Positions 24,874-33,970 are shown, numbered from the stretch's first letter. The stretch: DNA of 35,998 nt from Actinomycetes bacterium (GCA_021791145.1 JAJYXE010000043.1:1-35998), one strand, 5' to 3'. The notes: a model not told the origin generated them from the letters alone. Made by a program: numbers and translations.

Positions 24874-26970
24874 TCAGCGACCGAGGCTCTTGTGGAGGAA
24901 CCTCAGCTCGTGGAGCAACAGGTTCTCGTGGTCTTGCGGGTCGACCACCATGTGCGTCGCGGTAGGGATGAGCAGGAGCTCGTGCTGCTTGCCCGCAGCG
25001 AGCAGCGCTGCCGACGTTCGCAGGGCGTCTGCGACGACGACGTTGTCGTCGGCGAGGCCGTGGACGATGAGCAACGGACGGCGGAGGCGGGCCGCCTCGA
25101 GCACCGGAGAGCAACGGACGTAGTTCTCGGGCGTCTCGTCGGGGTGCCCGAGGAAGCGTTCCAGACAGTAGGTGTCGGACATGCGCACGTCGGCGGGGGC
25201 GGCGCCTGCCACTGCGGCGTGGAACACGTCGGGCCGGCGGAGCACGCAGGCGAGAGCGAGCAGCCCGCCGTACGACCACCCGCGGATCGCCACTTTGCCG
25301 AGGTCGAGGTCCGTGCAGGACTCCGCCGCCCCCTCCAGCGCCGCGATTTGGTCCGCGATCACCGCGGTCAGCATGTCGCCGTAGACCTCGCGCTCCCACT
25401 CCGGTCCTCTGCCCGGGGTCCCGGCACCATCGGCGATCACCACGGCGAAGCCCTGCTCGGCGAACCACTGGGCTTCGACGAAGTACCAGTGACGTGCGCG
25501 CGTCACCCGCTGCACAGCGGGCCCGGCGTAGGGGAACATGAGAACGGGGAGCCGACGGGCGCCTTCCTCGTGGGAGCTGGGGAGGACGAGCGCGGTGCGA
25601 AGGCGCCGCGGCCCCACCGAGAGCCACCAGATCCTGGGCGCGACGGCCGGCGGTTCCTCGAGGCAGGCGATCCGTCGCCCTCCGAGCGTCGGGCCGCTGA
25701 TCACGAAGCGATGGCCGTGCTCGGTGAAGGACTCGAGCACCGCCGTGTCACCGCCCAGGCTCAGCCGGTGGAGCCCAGGTTCCTCGGTGAGCCGCGTGGC
25801 GCCGTCTTCTTCCGTGTAGCGCCAGACGTGGCACTCCGTCGGCTCGGTCGACGCGACGAACCAGACCGCCTCGCCCGCGGCGCCGGCGACCTCGCGAACC
25901 TGCAGGCCGTCTCCGGTCACAAGCTCGCCGTCGATCACCAGGCGTCGGGAGCCGCCGACGTCGGAGACGACCACCAGGCGCCCTGAGCCCGTGCGCAGCG
26001 GCACGCCCGGGACGAGGTCCACCCAGTGCTTGTCAATGCCTTCCCACACACACGCCGTCTCGCCGCTAGCCGGGTCGACAGCGAGGATTCGCACGGTCCG
26101 CTGGTCCCGGCTCTGGACGCTTGCGAGCGGCCCGAGCCGGTCCCACGCAGCGGTCGTGAGGTACTCGAACGCCTCGTGGTCCCAGAGCACCTCCCGGCGT
26201 GTGCCGTCGAGGTCGTAGACGAACAGCGAGACCTCGGCGTTCGCCGTCCCGGCGACGGGGTAGCGCATCTGCCGTGGCTCGGCACCGGGATCCGAGGGGT
26301 CGGTGAGCCACCAGCGCTCCACCGAACCGTTGTCGACGCGGGCGACGAGCAGCTTCGTGCCGTCGGGCGACCACCAGTGCCCTCTCAGCCGGCCCATCTC
26401 CTCTGCAGCGACGTGCTCGGGCAGCCCGTAGGTGACGTCGGGAGCCTCGGGCGATGCGAGGGGGCGGTCCGTGCCGCCGGAAAGCTCGATCACGTGGAGC
26501 GCGCCGTCGGTGACGTAGGAGACCCGCGACGCGCCGGGGTCGATGCGCGGGTCGACCGCTGGGCCGGCGGAGGGGAGCCAACGGACGCCGCCGTCGATGG
26601 AGACGGTCCACAGCCGGCCATCGAGGCTGAAGACGGACGTCGTGGCGGATCGGTCCGCGGAGTACGCGACGATCCCCGTCGAGCGCTCGCGGACTCGTTC
26701 GCGCCGTATCCGCTCGTCTTCGGGTAACGCGCCTCCGCCACCGAGCGCCGAGGGGTCGGCGAGGAGACGCTCACCGCCTTCGTCGAGCGCCCACAGGCAG
26801 CTCGCACGATCTCGGCCGTCGCGGCTCCGCAGGAAGAGGACCCGTGAACCGTCGTCTGCGATCGTGAACTGGCGCGGGACTCCGAGGGTGAAGCGCTGGG
26901 TCTGCGCGAGCTGGCGCGCCAGCTCACGAAGAGAGTCCGTTGCAGCCGGGTCCGTGACTGGGCTGTCCAT
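24874..26970 (-). CDS. DPP-IV-like S9 family prolyl peptidase
   Basis: A 698-residue serine peptidase. The N-terminal beta-propeller covers about residues 40-450 and carries AAEEMGR, the double-glutamate loop that in dipeptidyl peptidase IV holds the free amino end of the substrate. The alpha/beta-hydrolase domain has the nucleophile in GWSYGG, the aspartate in GLADDNV and the histidine in PTATHMV. Together these indicate removal of N-terminal X-Pro or X-Ala dipeptides. No signal peptide is seen, so it should act in the cytosol on imported peptides. It starts at ATG 26970. The open frame runs further upstream to 27318, but there it crosses the intergenic operator. It is divergent from the solute-binding-protein gene. 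Confidence 0.9.
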   Translation of the reverse strand: MDSPVTDPAATDSLRELARQLAQTQRFTLGVPRQFTIADDGSRVLFLRSRDGRDRASCLWALDEGGERLLADPSALGGGGALPEDERIRRERVRERSTGIVAYSADRSATTSVFSLDGRLWTVSIDGGVRWLPSAGPAVDPRIDPGASRVSYVTDGALHVIELSGGTDRPLASPEAPDVTYGLPEHVAAEEMGRLRGHWWSPDGTKLLVARVDNGSVERWWLTDPSDPGAEPRQMRYPVAGTANAEVSLFVYDLDGTRREVLWDHEAFEYLTTAAWDRLGPLASVQSRDQRTVRILAVDPASGETACVWEGIDKHWVDLVPGVPLRTGSGRLVVVSDVGGSRRLVIDGELVTGDGLQVREVAGAAGEAVWFVASTEPTECHVWRYTEEDGATRLTEEPGLHRLSLGGDTAVLESFTEHGHRFVISGPTLGGRRIACLEEPPAVAPRIWWLSVGPRRLRTALVLPSSHEEGARRLPVLMFPYAGPAVQRVTRARHWYFVEAQWFAEQGFAVVIADGAGTPGRGPEWEREVYGDMLTAVIADQIAALEGAAESCTDLDLGKVAIRGWSYGGLLALACVLRRPDVFHAAVAGAAPADVRMSDTYCLERFLGHPDETPENYVRCSPVLEAARLRRPLLIVHGLADDNVVVADALRTSAALLAAGKQHELLLIPTATHMVVDPQDHENLLLHELRFLHKSLGR

Positions 26971-27424
26971 GGCACGAGCTTTCCATCGCCGCCGGAGTCC
27001 CTCCAGCGCCCGGCGCCTCGGCGGCGCGCCGGCTGGAGGGGTGACGCGCAGACGGACGCGACTGAGCTTGACGCACCACGGTGGTGTGGGCACAATATCC
27101 GACCAAGTGTTCGAATTGCGAACGGAACCGGCTGACAGGAGGTGGATCGCACCGGTGGAAGGGTGGGTGCGGGGGCACGTTCGAGGAGCGATGGCCCCGG
27201 CGGACCGCGCGTAGAGCCGTCCTGACTCGGGAGACGGCAGATCACAGTGTCGCTGCGGGACCCCGTCCCGGAGGGGAGCCCGCCCGGTGCTCCCCGGTTC
27301 GGCTCCCCGACGGTGCAACTTTTTTCATGCCGATCGAGGTACCGATGGAGCGAGAGCACCGGCGCGTGCCGCTGGCAGCGGCTGGGGCCGCGGCCCGATT
27401 GTGTTTGTCGTGGTTGAAAGGATC
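26971..27424. promoter_or_regulatory. 454-base divergent control region, S9 peptidase / solute-binding protein
   Basis: No gene is visible here. The region holds the perfect IclR-type palindrome at 27109-27123 and, 70 bases on, a weaker copy (GTTCG-AGGAG-CGATG, 27179-27193). Leftward transcription could use a TATTGT-like -10 just beyond the palindrome on the minus strand. The rightward gene would then have a leader of up to 300 bases unless it has a nearer promoter that I cannot identify. Confidence 0.45.
27109..27123 (+). promoter_or_regulatory. IclR-type operator, perfect palindrome
   Basis: GTTCG-AATTG-CGAAC has both five-base arms exactly complementary. It is the best copy of the motif found also at 4134, 12823 and 34509. 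It lies 139 bases before the S9 peptidase start and 302 bases before the binding-protein start, so it can serve both divergent genes. Confidence 0.6.
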
Positions 27425-29254
27425 ATGGAGATGCGGAATGTGACGACGATGCACATGAGGCGACTGCGGAGGAACGCCCGGCACCTAGTGGCGCTGGGCT
27501 CCTCTCTCGCGATCGTCGGCCTGGCGCTGTCCCTGGAAGTCCCGTCGAGCGGTGCGTCGCCCTCTCGTGCTCGTTACCACGCCGTGGCCGCGTCGCAGGC
27601 GAAGCGTGGTGGGACCCTGTATATGGTCGGCACAGGCGACGTGGACTACATGGACCCGAACATCGACTTTGGCACCGTCACAAACCTCGCCCTAAGGATG
27701 TACACCCAGCCGCTGATGAGCTACCCGGCGGTGGCGGGGAAGACGACCACACTCGTCCCGGACCTCGCCAAGGCGGTCCCCACGGTGAGCACCACAGGAT
27801 TGGACTACACGTTCACAATCCGCAAGGGGGTCATGTGGGACACGAAGCCCCCTCGCCAGGTGACCGCGGCGGACATCCTCCGGGGCGTCGAGCGCTCCTG
27901 CAATCCGTACAAGCCGTCTGCGGCATTGTCCGAGTACGAGACACTCGTCGTGGGCCTCGCGACGTTCTGCAAGGGGTTCGCCAAGGTGGCCCCGACGGTG
28001 TCTGCCATGAGCCGGTACATGAACTCGCATAGTGTGAGCGGCATCGTCCTCAATGCGAAAAACCCGCTCCGCGTCACCTTCAAGTTGGCGCACAAGGCCG
28101 TCTACTTCCCGGCGATGACCGCGGGATTCCCAGGCTTCTACGGGGCGCCGGTCGAGTACGAGAAGTACCTGCCGACGAGCTTGGCGCTCGCTCACCACCT
28201 GATCTCGGACGGGCCGTACAGCGTGGCGTCGTACAATCCCGGCAAGAGCATCGTGTTCGACCGGAACCCGGCGTGGAAGGCTTCACTCGATCCCCTGAGC
28301 AAAGCGTACGTGAACAAGATCGTCGTCACCGAGACGGTGACCCCGAGCACGGCCTTGGAGGAGCTGAAGGCCGGAACAGCGCACGCTGACATGATGTGGG
28401 GGACCACGGAGGTGCCGACGGAGAACATTCCTCAACTCGTCGCTTCTCGCACACCCAACTTCCAGCTCGACCCGACGGGTGGAGAGACACCGTTCCTCCT
28501 CTTCAACTTCGCCGATCCCAACAACGGCGGCGCGCTCAAGACACTGAAGGTGCGCCAAGCGATCGAGACCGCCATCAACCGGAACGCACTGATCAAGGAC
28601 TCCGGCGGGCCAAAGGTCGCACCGCCGATGACCCAGGTGCTTCCGCCCGCGACCCTCAGAACAATCAAGGGCAAGAACTTCAACTTGTATCCGTACAACC
28701 CGACGAAGGCGAAGAAGGTCCTGGAGCCGCGGCACCTGCACATCAAGTTGCTCTACATGGCGGGTGACCCGGTCCAGACGAAGATCTTCGAGACCATCCA
28801 GTTCGAGCTGTCACAGGTCGGCGTGTCCGTGTCGGGCCTGGCGGTGCCGTTGGCCACATACTTCACGAAGTACCTGCTGGCACCCAGCGTCGCCAAGCGC
28901 GGAGTCTGGGACATGGCGATGGATGCCGAGTTCCCGACATGGTACGGAGACAACGCGTTCGATTTCATCTTCTCGGTGTACGACACCGCGGCGGAAGCTC
29001 CGGTTGGCGCGAACCTGGAGCTGTACTCGAACAAGGCGCTCGACAAGATCATCTCCGAGGCCGTGACGGCAGGCTCGGTGGCGGCGGCCGACAAGCTGTG
29101 GTACCAGGCCGACAAGTTCGTCATGCAGCAGGCGGTCATGTACCCGATCGAAGAGGCCGACTACGCGATCTACCACTCGAGCCGCGTGCACAACGCGGTG
29201 TTCCTCCCCGCGATCGAAGAGTTCGATCCGACCAACGTGTGGTTGTCGAGCTGA
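27425..29254 (+). CDS. peptide ABC transporter substrate-binding protein, family 5
   Basis: A 609-residue extracytoplasmic binding protein of the DppA/OppA family. A basic stretch (RRLRRNAR) and a hydrophobic core (HLVALGSSLAIVGLALSLEV) form a signal peptide, with likely cleavage near GAS. No lipobox cysteine follows, unlike most Gram-positive binding proteins, so anchoring is unclear. The mature part begins AKRGGTLYMVGTGDVDYMDPN and includes VRQAIETAINRNALI, both usual for the family. GAAAGG four bases before the ATG supports this start over an open upstream extension. It should feed the DppBCDF importer. The gene uses visibly more A and T than its neighbours. Confidence 0.9.
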   Translation: MEMRNVTTMHMRRLRRNARHLVALGSSLAIVGLALSLEVPSSGASPSRARYHAVAASQAKRGGTLYMVGTGDVDYMDPNIDFGTVTNLALRMYTQPLMSYPAVAGKTTTLVPDLAKAVPTVSTTGLDYTFTIRKGVMWDTKPPRQVTAADILRGVERSCNPYKPSAALSEYETLVVGLATFCKGFAKVAPTVSAMSRYMNSHSVSGIVLNAKNPLRVTFKLAHKAVYFPAMTAGFPGFYGAPVEYEKYLPTSLALAHHLISDGPYSVASYNPGKSIVFDRNPAWKASLDPLSKAYVNKIVVTETVTPSTALEELKAGTAHADMMWGTTEVPTENIPQLVASRTPNFQLDPTGGETPFLLFNFADPNNGGALKTLKVRQAIETAINRNALIKDSGGPKVAPPMTQVLPPATLRTIKGKNFNLYPYNPTKAKKVLEPRHLHIKLLYMAGDPVQTKIFETIQFELSQVGVSVSGLAVPLATYFTKYLLAPSVAKRGVWDMAMDAEFPTWYGDNAFDFIFSVYDTAAEAPVGANLELYSNKALDKIISEAVTAGSVAAADKLWYQADKFVMQQAVMYPIEEADYAIYHSSRVHNAVFLPAIEEFDPTNVWLSS

Positions 29255-29284
29255 ACCGAGACGTCTGCTCGGGCATCGGCACGC

Positions 29285-29308
29285 GGCGGCGAGATCCCAA
29301 GGGCCGCC
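29285..29308 (+). terminator. GC-rich hairpin after the binding-protein gene
   Basis: GGCGGC (29285-29290) and GCCGCC (29303-29308) can pair around a 12-base loop, 30 bases after the binding-protein stop and before RidA. There is no T-run, so it may only slow transcription or protect the 3' end. The call is weak. Confidence 0.25.
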
Positions 29309-29333
29309 TCTGCCGAAGTCCCAGACGACGCGC

Positions 29334-29753
29334 ATGAACGGCGCAGACTCCGTCGAGGAGCCGGGAGGGGCTTCGACGCTGCGGTTTCATGAGGGCGTCA
29401 AGGGTGCGTTCGAGGAAGTGGCCGGCTACAGCCGCGCGGTCCGCAGAGGCTCGCGGATCTGCGTGAGCGGGACGACGGCGAGGGAGACGCCCTTGCCGCC
29501 GGACACCTACGGCCAAGCCCTCGACTGCCTCGGTCGCGTGATCGAGGCAGTCGAGGGCCTCGGCGGGTCCAAGGGATCGATCGTGCGTACTCGGCTGTAT
29601 CTGGCTCCGGGCGCCGACTGGTCGCAGGCGGCGGCAGCGCATCGAGAGTTGCTCAGCGACGTGTCGCCGGCGAACACGCTCGTCTTCGTGGCCGCGCTCG
29701 TCGGTTCGGGGCTCCTTGTCGAGGTCGAGGCCGACGCGGAGGTGCTCGAGTGA
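29334..29753 (+). CDS. RidA (YjgF/YER057c/UK114) family protein
   Basis: A 139-residue trimer-forming enzyme of the RidA superfamily. The typical pieces are YSRAVRRGSRICVSGTTA, an internal RTRLYL with the arginine that binds the substrate carboxylate, and VEVEADAEVLE at the end. RidA proteins hydrolyse reactive enamine/imine intermediates released by PLP enzymes or amine dehydrogenases to keto acids and ammonia. That role suits a locus with an aminotransferase, P-protein-like enzymes and amine-oxidising flavoproteins. Its stop overlaps the next gene's GTG start (GTGA), so it is translated together with the LLM protein. No strong ribosome binding site precedes the ATG. Confidence 0.87.
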   Translation: MNGADSVEEPGGASTLRFHEGVKGAFEEVAGYSRAVRRGSRICVSGTTARETPLPPDTYGQALDCLGRVIEAVEGLGGSKGSIVRTRLYLAPGADWSQAAAAHRELLSDVSPANTLVFVAALVGSGLLVEVEADAEVLE

Positions 29754-30805
29754 GTGCCCCCGCACCCGACGGCGCGGCAGGTGCTGCGGCGGGCGGCGCG
29801 GCGATCCGCGTGAGCCTCCGGTTGAACAACGACCTTCCGCCGAGCCGCTTCCTCGAGCTCGCCGTCGCCGCCGAGGAGTCGGGCTTCGACCAGCTGTGGG
29901 TCTCCCACGACCTCCTGCTTCGCTCGGCGCCCGTCCTGCTCTCCGCGGCGGCAGGGGTGACGAGCCGCATCCGGCTCGGAGCCGGCGTCCTGAACCCGTA
30001 CTCGGCGCACCCCGTCGAGCTCGCCATGCACGCCGCGACGCTCCAGGAGGTCTCGGGCGGGCGCGCCCTGCTCGGGATCGGTGCCGGCGCAGCGGGGCTG
30101 CTGGGCGCCGCCGCAATCGATCGCCCTGCGCCCCTCGAGCGCACGCGTGAGGCCATCGCCACGTGCCGGTCGCTGCTCGGTGGCGCGCCCGGTGCTCGCC
30201 CCCGCCTCGCCATCCCGCTTCCCGTGCCGGTGCCCCTCTACGTCGGCGCGATGGGCCCGCGCATGCTCGGCCTCGCCGGCGAGCTGGCGGACGGCGCCCT
30301 CGCGCTCTTGTACCCGCCGGAGCACTACCCGCTCGCCCGCGCGCAGGTCCTGGCCGGGGCCGAGACTGCCGGCCGCAGCCCAGGTGAGCTCGACCTCCCG
30401 GCCTGCGTGTGGGTCTCGGTCGACGAGGATCCTGCGGCGGCGGAGGCGGCGCTCGCCGAGAAGTTCGCCTTCTACGGCCAAGATCTCTCCCCCTACCTGC
30501 TCGGTCGGGCGGGTCTGCGCCCCGCCGACTTCGCCCCCGCCGCCGCCGCCCTTGCAGCGGGCGACGGGCGTCTTGCCCGTTCGCTGATCCTCCCCGCGAT
30601 GCTCCGGCTCGGCATCGCCGGCACCCCCGAGCAGGTGGCGGTACGCTGCGCGAGCCTTGTGGCAGCGGGTGCGTCGCACGTCTCCTTCGGGCCGCCCCTC
30701 GGGCCCGATCCGGTTCGGGCTGTAAAGACGATTGGCCGGGAGGTCGTGCCGGTCCTCCGGAAGTCGGCGACGACGCAGGGCGCGGCGACCGTCGCGGCGC
30801 CGTGA
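29750..30805 (+). CDS. LLM-class oxidoreductase, probably F420-dependent
   Basis: A 351-residue luciferase-like TIM-barrel protein resembling F420-dependent methylenetetrahydromethanopterin reductases. It has GFDQLWVSHDLLL, VTSRIRLGAGVLNPYSAHPVELA, LQEVSGGRALLGIGAG, VPLYVGAMGPRMLGLAGELADG and a C-terminal GTPEQVAVRC. The reaction and substrate are unknown. It is coupled to RidA by a GTGA overlap and is followed after 45 bases by the TIGR04076 gene, all on one strand. Confidence 0.86.
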   Translation: MSAPAPDGAAGAAAGGAAIRVSLRLNNDLPPSRFLELAVAAEESGFDQLWVSHDLLLRSAPVLLSAAAGVTSRIRLGAGVLNPYSAHPVELAMHAATLQEVSGGRALLGIGAGAAGLLGAAAIDRPAPLERTREAIATCRSLLGGAPGARPRLAIPLPVPVPLYVGAMGPRMLGLAGELADGALALLYPPEHYPLARAQVLAGAETAGRSPGELDLPACVWVSVDEDPAAAEAALAEKFAFYGQDLSPYLLGRAGLRPADFAPAAAALAAGDGRLARSLILPAMLRLGIAGTPEQVAVRCASLVAAGASHVSFGPPLGPDPVRAVKTIGREVVPVLRKSATTQGAATVAAP

Positions 30806-30850
30806 GACTGCTGCCGTCGAGCACTCGGGCTGCAGGTGGAAGGTGACAAG

Positions 30851-31156
30851 GTGGAGCTCTTCGATCTGAGGGTCGTTGTCGAGCGCGTCGAGGGCCGATC
30901 CGTCTGCGGCCTTCGACCCGGCGACTCTTTCGTGGTGCGGGACTCCAGCCGCCTGGAGATTCCGGCCGGGCGCCACTTCTGCATCTACGCGCTCGCCGCC
31001 GTGCTCCCCCTGCTGCCTGCGAAACAGCGCGCTCTTCCCGCTGAGGACTGGCTCGAGCGGGACTCCCTGGTGGTCTGCCCCGACCCCGACGAGCGCCTGG
31101 TCATGCGCATCGAGCGAATCGGGCGAGTGGAGCTCGACGCCGGTGAGCTCACCTGA
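30851..31156 (+). CDS. TIGR04076 family protein
   Basis: A small protein (101 residues from GTG 30851) of a family without known function. Visible are VVVERVEG, the GRHFCIYALAAVLPLLPA core where relatives have a C-x-W-A-W-like segment, and the end pattern DSLVVCPDPDERLVMRIERI. The two cysteines in the core and near the end are typical. GGAAGG seven bases before GTG 30851 sets the start; a GTG at 30836 in the same frame is possible. It overlaps the next LLM gene by 14 bases. Family members are often found beside oxidoreductases, which fits a cofactor or partner role, but this is only inference. Confidence 0.75.
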   Translation: MELFDLRVVVERVEGRSVCGLRPGDSFVVRDSSRLEIPAGRHFCIYALAAVLPLLPAKQRALPAEDWLERDSLVVCPDPDERLVMRIERIGRVELDAGELT

Positions 31157-32171
31157 GGTGGCGCCCGAGGTCACTGTCGGCCTCGGCTTCCAGTCGGACA
31201 AGACCCTCGTCGACTACGCACGCCTTGCGACGGCCGCTGAGGAGCTCGGCTTCGACGTCCTCAGCGTCTACGGGGACCTCTACTACCAGCCGCCGATCGT
31301 TGCCCTCGTGACGATGGCGCGCGCGACGACGCGCGTGCGCCTCGGCCCGGCATGCCTGAACCCTTTCGTCCTCCACCCGGTGGAGATCGCCGCGCAGATC
31401 GCCGTCCTCGACGCCGCGTCCGAGGGCCGGGCATACCTCGGCCTCGCCCGCGGCAGCTGGCTCGAGGAGCTCGGAGTCGACCAGCGCGACGTCCCGGCGG
31501 CGATGGCGGAGGCAGTGACGGTGATCGACGCACTGCTGTGCGGACGGGACTCGGGGGTCGCGGGCACGCGCTTTCGCCTCCCGCCCGGCGCGCAGCTCCG
31601 CGGCCTGCGGGTGCCCGGTCCTGTGCCCCTGCTCATCGGAGCCTGGGGACCGCGCCTGGCCGCCCTCGGGGGAGAGATCGCCGCGGAGGTGAAGCTGGGC
31701 GGGTCGTCGAACCCGTCGATGGTCCGGCTGTTGCGCAGCCGCGTCGCGACGGGGGAAGCCGCCGCCGGCCGGACCCCAGGCAGCTGCTCAGTCGTCGTCG
31801 GGGCGGTCACCGTCGTCGCCGACGACCGCGCGGCAGCTCGACGGCGCGCCCGCGAGAACGTGGCGATGTACCTCGACGTGGTGGCAGCTCTCGACCCGAC
31901 GGTCGATGTTGGAGAGGAGCTCCTAAGCGAGCTGCACCGGTGCATCGCCGCCGGAGACCACGCGCGCGCGGCATCGCTCGTTCCCGACGAGCTCCTCTCG
32001 CGTTTCGCGTTCTCCGGGACCCCGGAGGACGTGGCCGAGCAGGCGGCGACGGTCGTGGAGGCGGGGGCGTCGAGAGTCGAGTTCGGCACGCCACACGGCC
32101 TCAGCGACGACGAAGGAGTCCAGCTCCTCGGGCGGCGGGTCCTGCCGGCGCTTCGCTCGCTCCTTGCCTGA
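31143..32171 (+). CDS. LLM-class oxidoreductase, probably F420-dependent (third copy)
   Basis: A 342-residue luciferase-like protein, related to the one at 29750 (both share RLGxxxLNPxxxHPVE and the C-terminal GTPE motif) but with its own features, such as GFDVLSVYGDLYYQPPIVALV. It is expected to use F420 or FMN; the substrate is unknown. GTG 31143 overlaps the TIGR04076 end; a GTG at 31158 is the alternative. Two related LLM genes flanking a TIGR04076 gene suggest duplication and a two-component or sequential use. Confidence 0.86.
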   Translation: MSSPEVAPEVTVGLGFQSDKTLVDYARLATAAEELGFDVLSVYGDLYYQPPIVALVTMARATTRVRLGPACLNPFVLHPVEIAAQIAVLDAASEGRAYLGLARGSWLEELGVDQRDVPAAMAEAVTVIDALLCGRDSGVAGTRFRLPPGAQLRGLRVPGPVPLLIGAWGPRLAALGGEIAAEVKLGGSSNPSMVRLLRSRVATGEAAAGRTPGSCSVVVGAVTVVADDRAAARRRARENVAMYLDVVAALDPTVDVGEELLSELHRCIAAGDHARAASLVPDELLSRFAFSGTPEDVAEQAATVVEAGASRVEFGTPHGLSDDEGVQLLGRRVLPALRSLLA

Positions 32172-32244
32172 CGCCCTTACGCCCTGGCGGCCACCCGCCG
32201 CGGGACGCCGTGAGCGGGAGGGCCGGGCGCGGCGACCGAAGCCA

Positions 32245-32259
32245 CCCGGAGCTCCCGGG
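32245..32259. terminator. short hairpin between convergent genes
   Basis: CCCGG and CCGGG pair around AGCTC in the 131-base space between the convergent LLM (ends 32171) and SDR (ends 32303) genes. It has no T-run and a stem of only five pairs, so this is a weak candidate for a two-way terminator. Confidence 0.2.
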
Positions 32260-32302
32260 AAGAGGGCTAAGGGCGACAGAGGACGCCACGTGCCTGGCCC
32301 GG

Positions 32303-33067
32303 TCAGCGCACGTACGCCGCCCCGTTGACGTCGAGGGTCGCGCCCGAGAGATGGCGGCAAAGCCCGCTCGCGGCGAAGGCCACCAGGTTGGCGACCTCCG
32401 TGGGCGGCACCATGTCGCCGAGCGGGAGGATCGCCTTGACCGCGTCCTCACCGCCGCGCGACGCGAAGGAGATCTCCGACATGCGGGTCCGGACGATCCC
32501 TGGCGCGATGACGTAGGCGAGCACGCCGTCCTTGGCATGGACCCTTGCGACCGTCTGGGTCATCGCCCGGACTGCCGCCTTGCTCGCCGCGTAGGCGGTG
32601 AGCTGGGGGATGGCGGAGCCCTGCTCAGCCACCCAGCTCGACATGGTCACGATGGTTCCTCCGCCGCTCTCGCGGAAGTGCCGAACGGCCTCGCGCATCA
32701 GATTCGCAGGCTCTTGGACGTTCACCTGGAGCACCTGCGCCCAGGTGGCGTCCCAGTCAGCGTCGTCCGCGTCGATCGGGGTCTCCGGCATCACCGCCGC
32801 GTTCAGGACGAGCACGTCCACGCGGCCGCGCCACGACACGGCCTCTGCCCACAGCTCCCTGCCCGAGCCGGGCTGGGAGAAGTCGGACTCGACGAGGAGC
32901 TTGCGCTGGGGCGGAACGTCGCGGGTCGCCTCCTCGGCGCCGGCTCCGTGCTCGCCGTAGTGGGCCACGAGGGAGGCTCCGGCCGCCCCGAGGACCGCTG
33001 CAGTCGCTGCCCCGATGCCCCGCGAGGCGCCGGTGAGAAGGACGGTCTTGCCGCTGAGGTCGATCAT
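32303..33067 (-). CDS. short-chain dehydrogenase/reductase (SDR)
   Basis: A 254-residue classical SDR. It has the cofactor motif TGASRGIG, the structural LNAAVM, a catalytic serine in VTMSSW, and the tyrosine and lysine in YAASK. The C terminus has the usual GATLDVNGAAYVR. The ASR turn and basic residues around it favour NADP(H). It would interconvert a hydroxyl and a carbonyl group on an unknown substrate. GAGAAAGGGG upstream of the ATG supports the start. A second SDR gene lies 70 bases upstream on the same strand. Confidence 0.9.
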   Translation of the reverse strand: MIDLSGKTVLLTGASRGIGAATAAVLGAAGASLVAHYGEHGAGAEEATRDVPPQRKLLVESDFSQPGSGRELWAEAVSWRGRVDVLVLNAAVMPETPIDADDADWDATWAQVLQVNVQEPANLMREAVRHFRESGGGTIVTMSSWVAEQGSAIPQLTAYAASKAAVRAMTQTVARVHAKDGVLAYVIAPGIVRTRMSEISFASRGGEDAVKAILPLGDMVPPTEVANLVAFAASGLCRHLSGATLDVNGAAYVR

Positions 33068-33137
33068 TGCTGGCCCCTTTCTCGACGTGTGCGTGCGAGG
33101 TGCTCGCTTCTGTGGGGTCGGGCGCTCGGCCGCACGC

Positions 33138-33920
33138 TCAGAGGACCCCTGCGTCTACTGCGATCAGCTGCCCGGTCACCCCAGACGCGAGGTCGCTCGC
33201 CAAGAAGAGCGCTGCGCTCGCCACCTCCTCGGGCGTGACCACCCTCCCGAGCGCGGTCGCAGCGCCTGCGAGACGCAGCGCCTCTTCGACCGGAGGTTCT
33301 CCGCGCGACGCCCGTGAGGCCATCCGGGCGCGGAGCGCGTCGGTCGGCACCGGGCCCGGGCCGACGGCGTTCACGCGGATGTTGTCGCGCCCAACGTCGA
33401 GTGCCACCGAGCGGACGAGCCCCACGACGGCGTGCTTGCTCGCCACGTACGAGGCGATGTGCGGATCGCCCTTCCACCCGTTGAGCGACGACATAACCAC
33501 GATCGACCCGGCGCGCCGTCGCCGCATGACCCGCACGGCCTCGCGCACCGTGAGCATGACGCCGCGGGTGTTCACCGCGAACACGGCGTCCCAGTCCGCG
33601 GGGTCGATCTCTTCGGTGGCGGTCCAGCGGGGCACGACGCCCGCGTTCGCCACCACGACGTCGGGGATGCCGGCGAGCGCGCCGACCTGCGCGAACGCTC
33701 GCGAGATCGAGGCCTCGTCACGTACGTCGGCCGTGATGGCCGCCCATCCGTCGGGAACCGCCTTGGCGGGCGGTTCCACGAGATCGACGACCGCGCCGCG
33801 AGCGCCAGCGCCGGCCAAGGTCCCGGCGATCGCCGCCCCGAGCCCAGCTGCGCCGCCGGTGACGAGCGCCACCTTGCCCTCGAGGAGGGACGGCGTCGGG
33901 CTCACCCGGTTGCCACCCAC
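33138..33920 (-). CDS. short-chain dehydrogenase/reductase (SDR), second copy
   Basis: A 260-residue classical SDR with TGGAAGLG, NAGV, a serine in VVMSSLNG, catalytic YVASK and the end SGVTGQLIAVDAGVL. An acidic residue after the second strand (VVDLVEP) favours NAD. The GTG at 33920 is taken; another GTG five codons in is equally possible. It is divergent from the small iron-sulfur gene, with 62 bases between them. The SDR pair is probably one leftward transcript. Confidence 0.9.
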   Translation of the reverse strand: MGGNRVSPTPSLLEGKVALVTGGAAGLGAAIAGTLAGAGARGAVVDLVEPPAKAVPDGWAAITADVRDEASISRAFAQVGALAGIPDVVVANAGVVPRWTATEEIDPADWDAVFAVNTRGVMLTVREAVRVMRRRRAGSIVVMSSLNGWKGDPHIASYVASKHAVVGLVRSVALDVGRDNIRVNAVGPGPVPTDALRARMASRASRGEPPVEEALRLAGAATALGRVVTPEEVASAALFLASDLASGVTGQLIAVDAGVL

Positions 33921-33970
33921 GAGCCGGCGGATGCGCGGCGCGCGGCCTCGGGAGCTCGCCGACGGGTCGG

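Noticed and set aside
27191..27214. Seven-codon leader peptide (MAPADRA) upstream of the binding-protein gene
   Set aside because: GAGGAG is only two bases from the ATG and the short frame has no regulatory residue pattern or downstream attenuator; probably chance.
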